NCBI GenBank assembly: GCA_005788145.1
Contig: SXYY01000046.1
Span: forward strand, 1 to 7,464
Direction: 5' to 3'
Source: Bacteroidota bacterium
GTDB lineage: Bacteria; Bacteroidota; Bacteroidia; NS11-12g; UBA955
Length of the DNA stretch: 7,464 nt
The number at the start of each line of letters is the position of its first letter. Within the stretch, counting starts at the first letter, position 1. The position numbers and the translations under genes were made by a program. The notes under the pieces were generated by a model. That model did not search any database. It was not told where the DNA came from and saw only the letters and a list, made by a program, of their open reading frames with translations. Below are positions 1 through 7,464 of the stretch, piece after piece.

Positions 1-1452
1 AAAGTGATAATCACTTTTCACGGAACGCAGCGTCGATTTCATGCCCGTCTCCCAAGTTAATTTTTGATGCAATGGCTCCGTAAAATCAATTTGGGCTGTC
101 AGCTCATTGTTTTGCCCGATGTTCAAACTAATTTCCTTTCTGGTTTCGCCACCTGCTTGGTTGTATCGCAGAAAAGAATAGTCAGTATTGTCTTGACTCC
201 CGCTAAACTGCGTGGAAATCCCCAACTCGCGACCGGGTTTTTTAAAGGATTTACGGTAATCGATGTTCGCATCCAACCCCAATGTAAAGGTAAAATTATC
301 TGTGGCTTGTCGCCACAAAAAATCCAGTGGCTGATTGACAAACCCAGTAGACGTATTGACATCATTGTCTGAATTCCTCATTCGGGTACTAAATGTCGTA
401 CTCACAGACAGTGCACTCGTTTTATCGATTTGAAAATCCGAACTCAACGTCAAGCGAGGTCCACCGCCCCAATTGCGTACATCGTTCTCTTGTCTGAGCG
501 CATACCCTACCCCGTTGATTGTATTGTTTCTGTTGGTCCATCCGCCGCCCCAAGAGCGCCAAAAATGCCCCCCCAATCGAATGGTAAAGTTGGTGGTGCC
601 ATTTTGAATCGAGACATCACCGCTCAGATTGGCGCTTCTGGTTCCCAATCCACTGGAAATATTCCCAGTCTTGCCCTTCAATTTCACCTGCTTCAGAATG
701 ATGTTAATAATTCCCGCTGTTCCCTCGGCATCATATTTCGCGCTGGGGTTGGTGATCACTTCTATTTTATCGATTCCATCTGCCGGCAATGAGCGCAGTG
801 CGTCGGCCACACTACCCGCCATCATGCCTGAGGGACGTCCATTGATCAAAACCCTTAAATTTCGGCTTCCGCGTATCGATACATTGCCATCCATATCTAC
901 TTCCACCATGGGTACTTTCGCCAACAAATCAGACGCAGAGCCCCCTTTTGCCGTGATATCCTGTCCAGCATTATAAACCAAACGATCAATTTTGTTTTCA
1001 ATAACGGGACCCGATACCCGAATCTCCGCACCTTCCATTTTTTCAGCAGACTCTTCTGCGCGATTCATGACAATAATCCCGCAATTGAAACGAGGATTTT
1101 CAGCCGAAAATTCCAAGGTATCCGCAATTTCCAACACAGGATAACCAACCGCCGTCAATCGAAGCAAGTACTTACCGTAACCCGACTTCAATAACAATTT
1201 GAAATTTCCCGCTGTGTCTGTCATCCCACCTTCTGTGATGACTTTATCGCCAACTTTTACCAAATCAACCACAACAACGTTGATCGCTTTGTTCGTTATG
1301 GAATCCACTACTTTACCAATAACCACGGGCATAGAAGGCATTGTAGTACCTGCGCGTAGAGCAGCGGAATTGGGATCGTACTGAGCGCTCAGCAGACCAA
1401 AGGATCCAGCAAACACCCCTAAGAACACAAGCAAACTTCTCCAATTCATCAT
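1..1452 (-). CDS. TonB-dependent outer-membrane receptor, N-terminal part (C-terminus beyond left edge)
   Basis: I translated this by hand: the frame is open from ATG 1452-1450 to base 1 (484 codons, no stop). A second ATG follows directly, so the start may be 1449. Residues 1-23 look like a signal peptide (hydrophobic core LLVFLGVFAG, likely cut after LLSA). Residues ~44-128 resemble the carboxypeptidase-like regulatory (Ig-like) domain common in Bacteroidota receptors (GKVVDS, then TDTAGNFKL). The plug follows at ~145-260, with the diagnostic stretches IENKIDRLVYN, ASDLLAKVPMVEVD, VSIRGSRNLRVLINGRP and IEVITNPSAKYDAEGTAGII. From ~262 alternating aromatic and polar strands begin the barrel, closest in style to the 'outer membrane beta-barrel' family (Pfam OMP_b-brl_3). 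Such receptors import a ligand with energy from TonB-ExbBD. The substrate cannot be read from this part, and no SusD partner is visible in the window. It lies 86 nt downstream of the permease gene on the same strand. Confidence 0.93.
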   Translation of the reverse strand, partial: MMNWRSLLVFLGVFAGSFGLLSAQYDPNSAALRAGTTMPSMPVVIGKVVDSITNKAINVVVVDLVKVGDKVITEGGMTDTAGNFKLLLKSGYGKYLLRLTAVGYPVLEIADTLEFSAENPRFNCGIIVMNRAEESAEKMEGAEIRVSGPVIENKIDRLVYNAGQDITAKGGSASDLLAKVPMVEVDMDGNVSIRGSRNLRVLINGRPSGMMAGSVADALRSLPADGIDKIEVITNPSAKYDAEGTAGIINIILKQVKLKGKTGNISSGLGTRSANLSGDVSIQNGTTNFTIRLGGHFWRSWGGGWTNRNNTINGVGYALRQENDVRNWGGGPRLTLSSDFQIDKTSALSVSTTFSTRMRNSDNDVNTSTGFVNQPLDFLWRQATDNFTFTLGLDANIDYRKSFKKPGRELGISTQFSGSQDNTDYSFLRYNQAGGETRKEISLNIGQNNELTAQIDFTEPLHQKLTWETGMKSTLRSVKSDYHF

Positions 1453-1538
1453 TTCAATTACAAAGAAACAACGCAATAATGAAAAGAGTTGTTCAAACGA
1501 GAAAATAACACAACAATAATCGGTTATAACCGGTAACG
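1453..1538 (-). other. AT-rich intergenic gap between permease and receptor genes
   Basis: This 86-nt stretch separates the permease stop codon from the receptor ATG. It would hold any promoter for the receptor. On the minus strand TTTCTTTG, about 10 nt before the ATG, is one mismatch from the Bacteroidota -7 consensus TAnnTTTG, but the nearest TTG that could act as a -33 element is about 25 nt upstream of it, which is too far. I therefore do not call a promoter. No strong GC-rich hairpin followed by a T-run is present, so read-through from tamB and the permease is possible. Confidence 0.5.
1521..1532. repeat. 12-bp perfect palindrome CGGTTATAACCG
   Basis: CGGTTATAACCG is its own reverse complement and starts about 7 nt past the permease stop codon, upstream of the receptor gene. 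As RNA it gives only a 4-bp stem with a UAUA loop, followed on the minus strand by a T-rich stretch, so it would be a weak terminator at best. It could instead be a small dimeric-regulator site. A palindrome of this length is expected once or twice by chance in a window of this size, so only its intergenic position makes it notable. Confidence 0.35.
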
Positions 1539-2807
1539 TTATTTTGCACGCATGGCCTCCACTGGATTCAATCGAGCGGCTTGGGTAGCGGGAATGAATC
1601 CGGCCACAACGCCAACCAAGGCTGACACCCAAACGCCCAATTGGGCATCACCCGCACTCAACACCAAAGCAAAGCCGCTGCCCATTGTTTGTTGTAGCAC
1701 TGCATTGAGCCCAAGGAATGTGAGCCATACGAAGAACATCCCAATGATTCCCCCAATAATGCACAACCAAATCGCTTCGAGCAAAAATTGGAATTGAATG
1801 AAAATATGTGGCGCGCCGAGGGCTTTTTGAATGCCAATTTCCTTGGTGCGCTCCTTTACACTCACAAACATGATATTGGCCACACCGAAACACCCCACAA
1901 TCATCGCAAAACCCCCAATCACAATGCCAATGTTCTTGATTTGCTTGAACAATTGAGATACGGCATCTGTAATCATGGTCATTTTATTCACGGCAAAATT
2001 GGCCTCTTTGCCTGGCTTTATTTTGCGAAACTGACGCATCAACTGTGTAACATCCCCTGCCAAATCGTCCAGATCCACACCAGCTTTGGCCTGAACCATC
2101 ACCTGTGCATTATCGTTCTCCCGGTAAGAATACATTCCCAACCCCAATTTCAAAGGCAAAAACACCCGCTCATCCCTGGAATTATTGATAATACTCGTGC
2201 CTTCTGGCGAACAAACCCCTATCACCCTACACACCCGATTGCCCACGCGCAGTATGGAACCGACGGCATTTCTGCCACCGAATAACTGATTGGCTATTGT
2301 ACTGCCCAAAATCGCCACGGGCTGGCCACTGTTGCTTTCTTCAACCGTAAACAATCGACCGGACTCCACTGCCAAGTCCTGTATTTCAATAAAGCCGTGT
2401 GAAATACAAACCACTTGCGAACCCTCTAATGTGACCCCGTTTGCAGCAATCTTTTCCTGCCGATCAAAATTATATGCCACATTGGCCGCCCGTTCTTTGG
2501 ATAACTTAGATTCCAAAAAATGGGCTTCGTTGGGTGCTGATACCGGTCTGCTCAAATACTTCCACCACGGATAATTGCCACCAAATTCGTCCCACGGCCA
2601 TTTCTGAACAAACAAAACATTGGTGCCGTATTTTGTGAACTGTTGATTGATATTGATTTCCAAGGAATGAACCAACGCGTACACGGCCACAATGCAGTAA
2701 ATACCGATGGTAATACCCAGCACAGACAAAACACTGCGAAGCTTGTTTTGGCGAATGGCCGATAGCGAAACGCGTACTGTTTCAGATATGAATATACCCA
2801 GTTTCAA
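1539..2807 (-). CDS. ABC transporter permease, MacB/FtsX family
   Basis: A complete 422-residue inner-membrane permease with the four-helix MacB layout. TM1 is at ~25-46 (LRSVLSVLGITIGIYCIVAV). A large periplasmic MacB core domain (PF12704 type) covers ~47-285 and carries NVLFVQKWPWDE and YPWWKYLSRP, a pattern I recognise from Bacteroidota members. TM2 lies at ~293-316, TM3 at ~342-368 and TM4 at ~388-405, forming the FtsX domain (PF02687). The cytoplasmic stretch VKERTKEIGIQKALGA (317-332) is the region that contacts the ATPase. The end, AARLNPVEAMRAK, is typical. There is no nucleotide-binding domain, unlike E. coli MacB, so a separate ATPase must be encoded elsewhere. The start is TTG at 2807, as there is no ATG or GTG between it and the in-frame tamB stop. 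It sits 21 nt after tamB, suggesting one transcript. The family includes macrolide and peptide efflux and lipoprotein-release systems; the substrate here is unknown. Confidence 0.93.
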   Translation of the reverse strand: MKLGIFISETVRVSLSAIRQNKLRSVLSVLGITIGIYCIVAVYALVHSLEININQQFTKYGTNVLFVQKWPWDEFGGNYPWWKYLSRPVSAPNEAHFLESKLSKERAANVAYNFDRQEKIAANGVTLEGSQVVCISHGFIEIQDLAVESGRLFTVEESNSGQPVAILGSTIANQLFGGRNAVGSILRVGNRVCRVIGVCSPEGTSIINNSRDERVFLPLKLGLGMYSYRENDNAQVMVQAKAGVDLDDLAGDVTQLMRQFRKIKPGKEANFAVNKMTMITDAVSQLFKQIKNIGIVIGGFAMIVGCFGVANIMFVSVKERTKEIGIQKALGAPHIFIQFQFLLEAIWLCIIGGIIGMFFVWLTFLGLNAVLQQTMGSGFALVLSAGDAQLGVWVSALVGVVAGFIPATQAARLNPVEAMRAK

Positions 2808-2828
2808 GAGGATTTTTTCAAAGGTAGT

Positions 2829-5800
2829 TTATTCAGCTGGCTTCTCTTCGGCGGCCTGTGGACTGAGCGATGTCTTTCGGCGGAAGGTTTCAAATTCCCG
2901 ACGATACACCACCCCGCCCCCAAGCGTATTTCCCGAAACGCCATTGGTGGTTGTCCCCCCCTGCTGCAACATGATATTACTGCTTCTTGAGAACATTTTC
3001 AAACGCCAGTTTTCATTGCGCGTCATGTATTCCAAATTGAAATTGAAAGGCACCGCCACGGAGTTCACCAGCATCGCAACGGTTGGGTCGTAGTTGAGGT
3101 CCAAACGCAGTCGGTCTGATAGAAACCACTCACTATTTACAAAGACCTGCGCATTGCTGGCTGTTCCAGATCGACTTCTCACATCGGCAATATTCACTTG
3201 GATTCTGGTTGGTATTCCATATTTGGCGAACAGATCGTTCATTACGGTAGAAGCAATGTTCGATACACTGTTGCCTGCCACCCCCGCGCCACTAATTACA
3301 TTCCCAGAAGTTGGATTTCCACTAGAAAACGAAGGGGGCAAAAAGTTGCCAAAAATTAGCAATGCCACTGACTGTCGCATCACCTCATCTTTGTCCTGAC
3401 GAATCCGCTGAATCACGGCATTCACATCGCTGTTACTTCCTGTGCTATTGGCCAATTCGGGTGCTTGCAAATCAAAGCCTATTTGAGGGCGCAACAAACT
3501 GCCCGAGATATTCAAAATACTCACAATCAAGGTTGGCGGATAAGATCCACCCGAAGACGCTCCCGAGGTCAACATCAACTGCGCTGGAGAAATGCGTTTT
3601 TCAATACGGCCAGACAAACTCAAATTCGCATTATAGGGATCGCCAACCCAAGTTATTTTACCCCCTTCATCCAAGGTGATTTTCTGCGTTAATACATTGA
3701 TTCCGGGGAGTGAAAAGACATATTCACCCGATTTGATTGTGTACTGCCCGTTCAAGTAAAATCGCTCTTTATCATCATAGAGAATTCTGATATCACCCGT
3801 TCCCCGACCGCGAATAAGATCGCCCAGCTGTTTATCGATCAAGAACTCTGCTTCAAGTTCAGGATTGGCTCTCACGATAATTTCAATGTTGCCCAAACCG
3901 CTACTCACCGCTTCTTTGGGTTTACCCACCACTACGCCAAAGTGATTGCGGAAGGTGATGTTACCGGCGACAGAAGTTGCACTTACAGAAGGGTATAAAA
4001 TACTCAGCTTGCTGTTTTTACCTGGCGCCATGTCTACTTTGATGTTAATTTTATCGATGGGTCCGGCTATCCTACAAGTACCTGTTCCCCAGGCCGTTCC
4101 GTAGAACAAATCATTGTCTTCTTCGGTGGTTTGAATCACCCGGATATTTTTGGCATCATACACATTCAAATCGAGGGCCAAATCCCTAAAATTGTTGTGC
4201 GTAAACGCCAAAGTGGCTTTTGCTGTTCCCTTTTTCGCTGCGCCATATACGACGATGGGCTCGGTGGTGAAAATCCCATTTGAACGAACTTGAAACGTCG
4301 CATCAAAGTGATACTTGGTTTTCAAATAATCAACGCCAAGCGTTACCCCGCGTGCATTGACATTTCCTTGCATCACCAAATTATTGAGCGGACCAATCAT
4401 CCTCACCCTACCGTCCAAAGTCCCACTTTGGGTGGTCAATATCCCATTGAAAAACGGCTGTAAAATAGAAGCCGGCGTCTTCAACGGCAAATCCATCATG
4501 GCATCCAATGTTGGCTTGGGTTGATTCATATCCAACGTTCCCAGAAAAGCAAATTCCTTCATGGATCCTTTCCGACCATTGAATTGCAAGTTGAGTATTC
4601 CCGCCTGCTGGCTCTCGGCAAAATTGGCTTCAAAACTGCCATATTTGTATCCCATGTAACTCAAATCATTCAAGTAATTCTGTCCGAAAAGTTGCAATCG
4701 TCCGAAGGCCGCAACCACTTTTACCTTTCCACCCAGGTGAAAATCCAAACTATCAAAGCTACCCTCCGGAAAGAAGGGCGTGAGCAACTCGGGCGTAATA
4801 TTTCCCAATTCCATGGTAAAAGTATCCTGATTTCGCTCACCCAAAACCCCATACATTTCCAAGAAATGCCTTTGGCTGTTCACCATCAAATTGCTTACGT
4901 GCAAACGATTCCCACGCTTCAATGTGATGTGCGATGACTGATCCAACTGCCAAGGCTCTTGGTTGATTTGAAAGTTTGCCGAGGTAATTTCCGTAGGCAA
5001 AGAGTCTCTGCTTACTTCACTGTTTGCTTTAAAGTTGACGTTGTATCGATTCTTTTTGTCATGTAAATCAAATCCCAAACGCATGGCACCATCTGCCACG
5101 GAGCCCTTTATTTCGAAACGATCGTAGAGGGTTTGTCCTACTTGAATCTCTTTCGCAGCAACCAAACATAGTGCTTTTCCCTTTTCTTCGGTATTTACTT
5201 GAAATTTGAGGCGCTGAATGTCTACACCCTTGAATTCTAGGTCCATCGGTCCAAGAACCATATTCACCCTTTCATGGGCCTTTTGAAATCCTCCCACAAA
5301 GTTGATGGGGCCGCAACTCAAACTGGGCTCTACGAAGGTTGAAAGCCAACTCGTTTGTATCAATTGAAGATCAAACTGAAAATCTTCAGGGCTGAATCCT
5401 TTTGGAGGCTCAAATCGTTGAGGAACTGCATTGTGCAATAGCAATTGGGCGACTTCTTTGGTTTTTGACACATCGAAACCCTCGCTAATGCTTCCGTTGA
5501 GCCAATCTCCGGAGAATTCCCAACCGCCTTTTTCACTTTTCACCACTTGCTGACTGTTGCAGAAATAACGCACTGTCCCGTGGTCCGCAACCAATTGATT
5601 GAACTCCAAAGTAGCATTGGAATGGGTCAAATCTTCGCCGCCATAAATGAGTGACGCACTTCCGCTAATGGCCATTGGAAGGCCCTCCAACCCCAGGCCA
5701 TCAAACTGTACATCCGTGGCCGACAGATTCACATCTGCGGTAGGCTTGTCATTCCAACCGAGAACCACGGCATCCGCTTCAAATTCAAAACGAGGATCTG

Positions 5801-7328
5801 AAGAATTGCATGTTACTTCCAACCGGTCGCCATCGATAAGGCTTTTCACATCCACATTTTTCAGGGTACGCCCCAATACTGCGTATTGCTTCAATTGCAA
5901 ATCCAGGTCGAGTTCGATTTGCTTGGGATCAATGCCAGTGCCGGTGAGCAACACATGAGATTCGTTGATTTGTGCATCTACACTGTTTCCCGTGAACATT
6001 CCCAAATCCCACTGTTGCAGATCGCCTTCCAAGTCATATTGCATTACATCTACTCCATCGGTAAAATCCAAGAACATATGACCGGCAAAATGTCCGGGAT
6101 TCGCATCCAAATCTCCATCAAAACTCACATCGTTGAGCGAACCGTTGAGCTGCCCAGATAAATCCGCATATTCAACCGAATGAATGGCGGGAACCGAATC
6201 AAGTTCATAAACCACTTCCTTGATATCCGACATCGCCACACGGGCATCTGTCAAATCGAGCCGATATTCAAAATTGTCGAGGTCGTGAAGATTGACAAGC
6301 GTTCCGTTCCCTTTGATACGGGTTTGATCGGTCAGCGATTCGAACAGAAAAGACGATACGTCCATTTTTGCGAGGGTTCCAACGGCGCGCCCATTCACGA
6401 ATGTGGATAGTCCACGACCGTCGAACCAATCGTGAAACACCTGTAATTCCTCCAAATCCAGTACCGATTTGCTGAGACGAAAATCGAAAATCACTTTGTG
6501 ATACACATCCACGAAATCACGCATTCGGGTGTATCGCAACTCCACTTGATCACCGAGCTCGCTTTTGGGTGTTTTGATGCGCATATCTGTGAACAGCATG
6601 TGCTTGCCGTTGATGACCGTTTTCAGTGAACCATCAACCACCTTGATTCCACTGCGTTCTTTGAGTGAAATGTTTCTCAACCTTGCCCCAAACCAAGGCT
6701 CACCAATGATGACTGAATCCAGATCGGCATTGATGTCTTGAAAATACATGTAGCTGGGATCGAAGAATTTGTCGTAGGCTTTGGTGGTTTCCACGAAATA
6801 CAAAAAATCTGTTTTCTCCAATTTCGCGTTCCGCATTTTGATGTCCCATACCTTACCCGGGGTCGTATCTGTTGTTTTTGGGGTAAAGTAATCCACCAAA
6901 AAGTCGATGTTAAAATCGCTCTTGGGCGTGTGGTATCCAAGCTTGAGGTAGCCTTTGTACAATCGAACGTCGCTAAAAATGACCTCTTTTCGTTTGAAAT
7001 CCAAATCAGACAATCGAGCCTGAAACTGTCGGATTTCAATGAGGGTATCTTTCTCTTGATCGTATATTCTCAACCGTTCAAATCGAATATTCCTGAGGAA
7101 GTCGATTTCCACATAGCCCAATTCCACCTTGGTTTTGAGCTCAGAGGAGAGGTAATTGACCGTGCGCTGGGCGAGGTAATTCTGAACCCAGTGATTGCGC
7201 GACAAAACAACTGCGCTTCCCGTGAATAACAGGAACGACAGCAACATCAGAAGCAAAAACTTCCGTAGTTTTGTGCGCTTATTTTTCAATCTCTCAAATT
7301 TAAATTTTGACAGCCCCTCTGAATCCAC
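2829..7328 (-). CDS. tamB: TamB-like translocation/assembly module protein (AsmA-like superfamily)
   Basis: A complete protein of up to 1499 residues, longer than E. coli TamB (1259) but usual for Bacteroidota. A basic stretch (KNKRTKLRK) precedes one membrane anchor at ~24-43 (FLLLMLLSFLLFTGSAVVLS). The rest is almost all predicted beta-strand, as expected for the periplasm-spanning taco-shaped groove. The C-terminal TamB domain (PF04357, formerly DUF490) covers roughly 1010-1445. Its signs include GRGTGDIRILYD and GEYVFSLPGINV, a DEVMRQSVALLIFGNFLP stretch, FAKYGIPTRIQVNIADVRS, and closing strands DRLRLDLNYDP and FNLEYMTRNENWRLKMF. A charged tail ends in AAEEKPAE. The family works with Omp85 proteins in outer-membrane protein assembly and, in enterobacteria, in phospholipid traffic between membranes. 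The first start after the upstream stop is GTG 7328. TTG at 7289 would give MKNKRTKLRK, a more ordinary N-terminus, and would leave room for a promoter. The gene faces tsaD and precedes the permease by 21 nt. Confidence 0.9.
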   Translation of the reverse strand: MDSEGLSKFKFERLKNKRTKLRKFLLLMLLSFLLFTGSAVVLSRNHWVQNYLAQRTVNYLSSELKTKVELGYVEIDFLRNIRFERLRIYDQEKDTLIEIRQFQARLSDLDFKRKEVIFSDVRLYKGYLKLGYHTPKSDFNIDFLVDYFTPKTTDTTPGKVWDIKMRNAKLEKTDFLYFVETTKAYDKFFDPSYMYFQDINADLDSVIIGEPWFGARLRNISLKERSGIKVVDGSLKTVINGKHMLFTDMRIKTPKSELGDQVELRYTRMRDFVDVYHKVIFDFRLSKSVLDLEELQVFHDWFDGRGLSTFVNGRAVGTLAKMDVSSFLFESLTDQTRIKGNGTLVNLHDLDNFEYRLDLTDARVAMSDIKEVVYELDSVPAIHSVEYADLSGQLNGSLNDVSFDGDLDANPGHFAGHMFLDFTDGVDVMQYDLEGDLQQWDLGMFTGNSVDAQINESHVLLTGTGIDPKQIELDLDLQLKQYAVLGRTLKNVDVKSLIDGDRLEVTCNSSDPRFEFEADAVVLGWNDKPTADVNLSATDVQFDGLGLEGLPMAISGSASLIYGGEDLTHSNATLEFNQLVADHGTVRYFCNSQQVVKSEKGGWEFSGDWLNGSISEGFDVSKTKEVAQLLLHNAVPQRFEPPKGFSPEDFQFDLQLIQTSWLSTFVEPSLSCGPINFVGGFQKAHERVNMVLGPMDLEFKGVDIQRLKFQVNTEEKGKALCLVAAKEIQVGQTLYDRFEIKGSVADGAMRLGFDLHDKKNRYNVNFKANSEVSRDSLPTEITSANFQINQEPWQLDQSSHITLKRGNRLHVSNLMVNSQRHFLEMYGVLGERNQDTFTMELGNITPELLTPFFPEGSFDSLDFHLGGKVKVVAAFGRLQLFGQNYLNDLSYMGYKYGSFEANFAESQQAGILNLQFNGRKGSMKEFAFLGTLDMNQPKPTLDAMMDLPLKTPASILQPFFNGILTTQSGTLDGRVRMIGPLNNLVMQGNVNARGVTLGVDYLKTKYHFDATFQVRSNGIFTTEPIVVYGAAKKGTAKATLAFTHNNFRDLALDLNVYDAKNIRVIQTTEEDNDLFYGTAWGTGTCRIAGPIDKINIKVDMAPGKNSKLSILYPSVSATSVAGNITFRNHFGVVVGKPKEAVSSGLGNIEIIVRANPELEAEFLIDKQLGDLIRGRGTGDIRILYDDKERFYLNGQYTIKSGEYVFSLPGINVLTQKITLDEGGKITWVGDPYNANLSLSGRIEKRISPAQLMLTSGASSGGSYPPTLIVSILNISGSLLRPQIGFDLQAPELANSTGSNSDVNAVIQRIRQDKDEVMRQSVALLIFGNFLPPSFSSGNPTSGNVISGAGVAGNSVSNIASTVMNDLFAKYGIPTRIQVNIADVRSRSGTASNAQVFVNSEWFLSDRLRLDLNYDPTVAMLVNSVAVPFNFNLEYMTRNENWRLKMFSRSSNIMLQQGGTTTNGVSGNTLGGGVVYRREFETFRRKTSLSPQAAEEKPAE
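7295..7302 (-). promoter_or_regulatory. Candidate -7 box (TAAATTTG) for tamB
   Basis: On the minus strand TAAATTTG matches the Bacteroidota -7 consensus TAnnTTTG exactly. A TTC, one base off the -33 TTG, lies 18 nt upstream. It sits within the 12-bp palindrome AAATTTAAATTT (7296-7307), the most AT-rich spot of the tsaD/tamB junction. It only makes sense if tamB starts downstream of GTG 7328, for example at TTG 7289, and even then the leader would be almost absent. This is inference from a short motif. Confidence 0.22.
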
Positions 7329-7345
7329 CGAAACCCCATGCTTCC

Positions 7346-7464
7346 ATTATATTGGGCATTGAGAGCAGTTGCGATGATACAGCAGCGGCGATACTCTGCG
7401 ATGGCAAAATCCTTGCCAACGTAGCAGCCAGTCAATCTGTGCACGAACAGTACGGTGGCGTGGT
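7346..7464 (+). CDS. tsaD: tRNA N6-adenosine threonylcarbamoyltransferase TsaD, N-terminal fragment (continues past right edge)
   Basis: The frame reads ILGIESSCDDTAAAILCDGK and then ILANVAASQSVHEQYGGVV, the strongly conserved N-terminus of TsaD (also called Gcp or YgjD). TsaD has the ASKHA fold and, with TsaB and TsaE, moves threonylcarbamoyl from TC-AMP onto A37 of tRNAs that read ANN codons, in the cytoplasm. The metal-binding HxxxH motif lies further on, beyond the window. The start is unclear. The frame opens after TAA 7301-7303 and holds no ATG. TTG 7307 would add a 13-residue leader that the family does not usually have. ATT 7346, used here, gives an initiator just before ILGIES. The ATG at 7338 fits well by position but is one frame off and reaches a stop at 7422. 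A base missing just after that ATG would give the expected M-x-SIILGIESS. The identity is certain; the start is not. Confidence 0.9.
   Translation, partial: MILGIESSCDDTAAAILCDGKILANVAASQSVHEQYGGV

Noticed and set aside
1..17. 17-nt perfect inverted repeat AAAGTGAT-A-ATCACTTT
   Set aside because: It lies wholly inside the receptor coding frame, where it encodes KSDYHF, and eight pairs arise by chance in about one window in ten of this size. No second copy was noticed.
430..976. Plus-strand open frames at 430-792 and 629-976
   Set aside because: They lie opposite the plug and early barrel of the receptor, overlap each other and have no recognisable protein features.
1788..2285. Plus-strand open frame of 165 codons opposite the permease gene
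   Set aside because: The His- and Asn-rich composition is what antisense reading of the permease gives. The minus-strand frame is a complete, recognisable family member.
2819..2826. Minus-strand TACCTTTG matching the Bacteroidota -7 box between tamB and the permease gene
   Set aside because: No TTG lies at the right distance upstream, and a start from it would leave about ten bases before the permease start codon. Co-transcription with tamB is simpler.
6738..7229. Plus-strand open frame of 163 codons opposite the tamB N-terminal half
   Set aside because: It is fully nested antisense in tamB, with no recognisable domain.
7338..7424. 28-codon frame beginning ATG 7338
   Set aside because: It overlaps the conserved TsaD frame and yields no sensible protein. 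It is useful only as evidence for a start-codon problem in tsaD.

Overview
The window most likely comes from the chromosome of a Bacteroidota bacterium (Flavobacteriia- or Sphingobacteriia-like; not resolvable further here). The evidence is a TonB-dependent receptor with a carboxypeptidase-like regulatory domain in front of its plug, a 1.5-kilo-residue TamB of the Bacteroidota type, a stand-alone MacB/FtsX permease carrying the PWWKYL-type signature I associate with this phylum, and weak or absent Shine-Dalgarno sequences. It is densely coded and moderate in GC. I see no tRNA, rRNA, mobile element, CRISPR array or strong terminator.

Layout, left to right. Positions 1-1452 (minus) hold the N-terminal 484 residues of a TonB-dependent outer-membrane receptor whose barrel runs off the left edge. 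Positions 1453-1538 are an AT-rich gap with a 12-bp perfect palindrome. Positions 1539-2807 (minus) encode an inner-membrane ABC permease without its own ATPase. Positions 2829-7328 (minus) encode a complete TamB. Positions from about 7346 to the right edge (plus) hold the first ~40 codons of tsaD, the tRNA t6A37 enzyme, divergent from tamB.

The three minus-strand genes run in the order tamB, permease, receptor, with gaps of 21 and 86 nt, so tamB and the permease are probably one operon and the receptor may be read through or have its own promoter. All three are cell-envelope genes: TamB spans the periplasm, MacB-like permeases transmit force or substrates across the inner membrane, and the receptor is an outer-membrane barrel. 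tsaD is a translation housekeeping gene and is probably a neighbour only.

I found no convincing new system. The points most worth a second look are at the tsaD/tamB junction: the only nearby ATG for tsaD is out of frame with its obvious reading frame, and the two genes start almost back to back.
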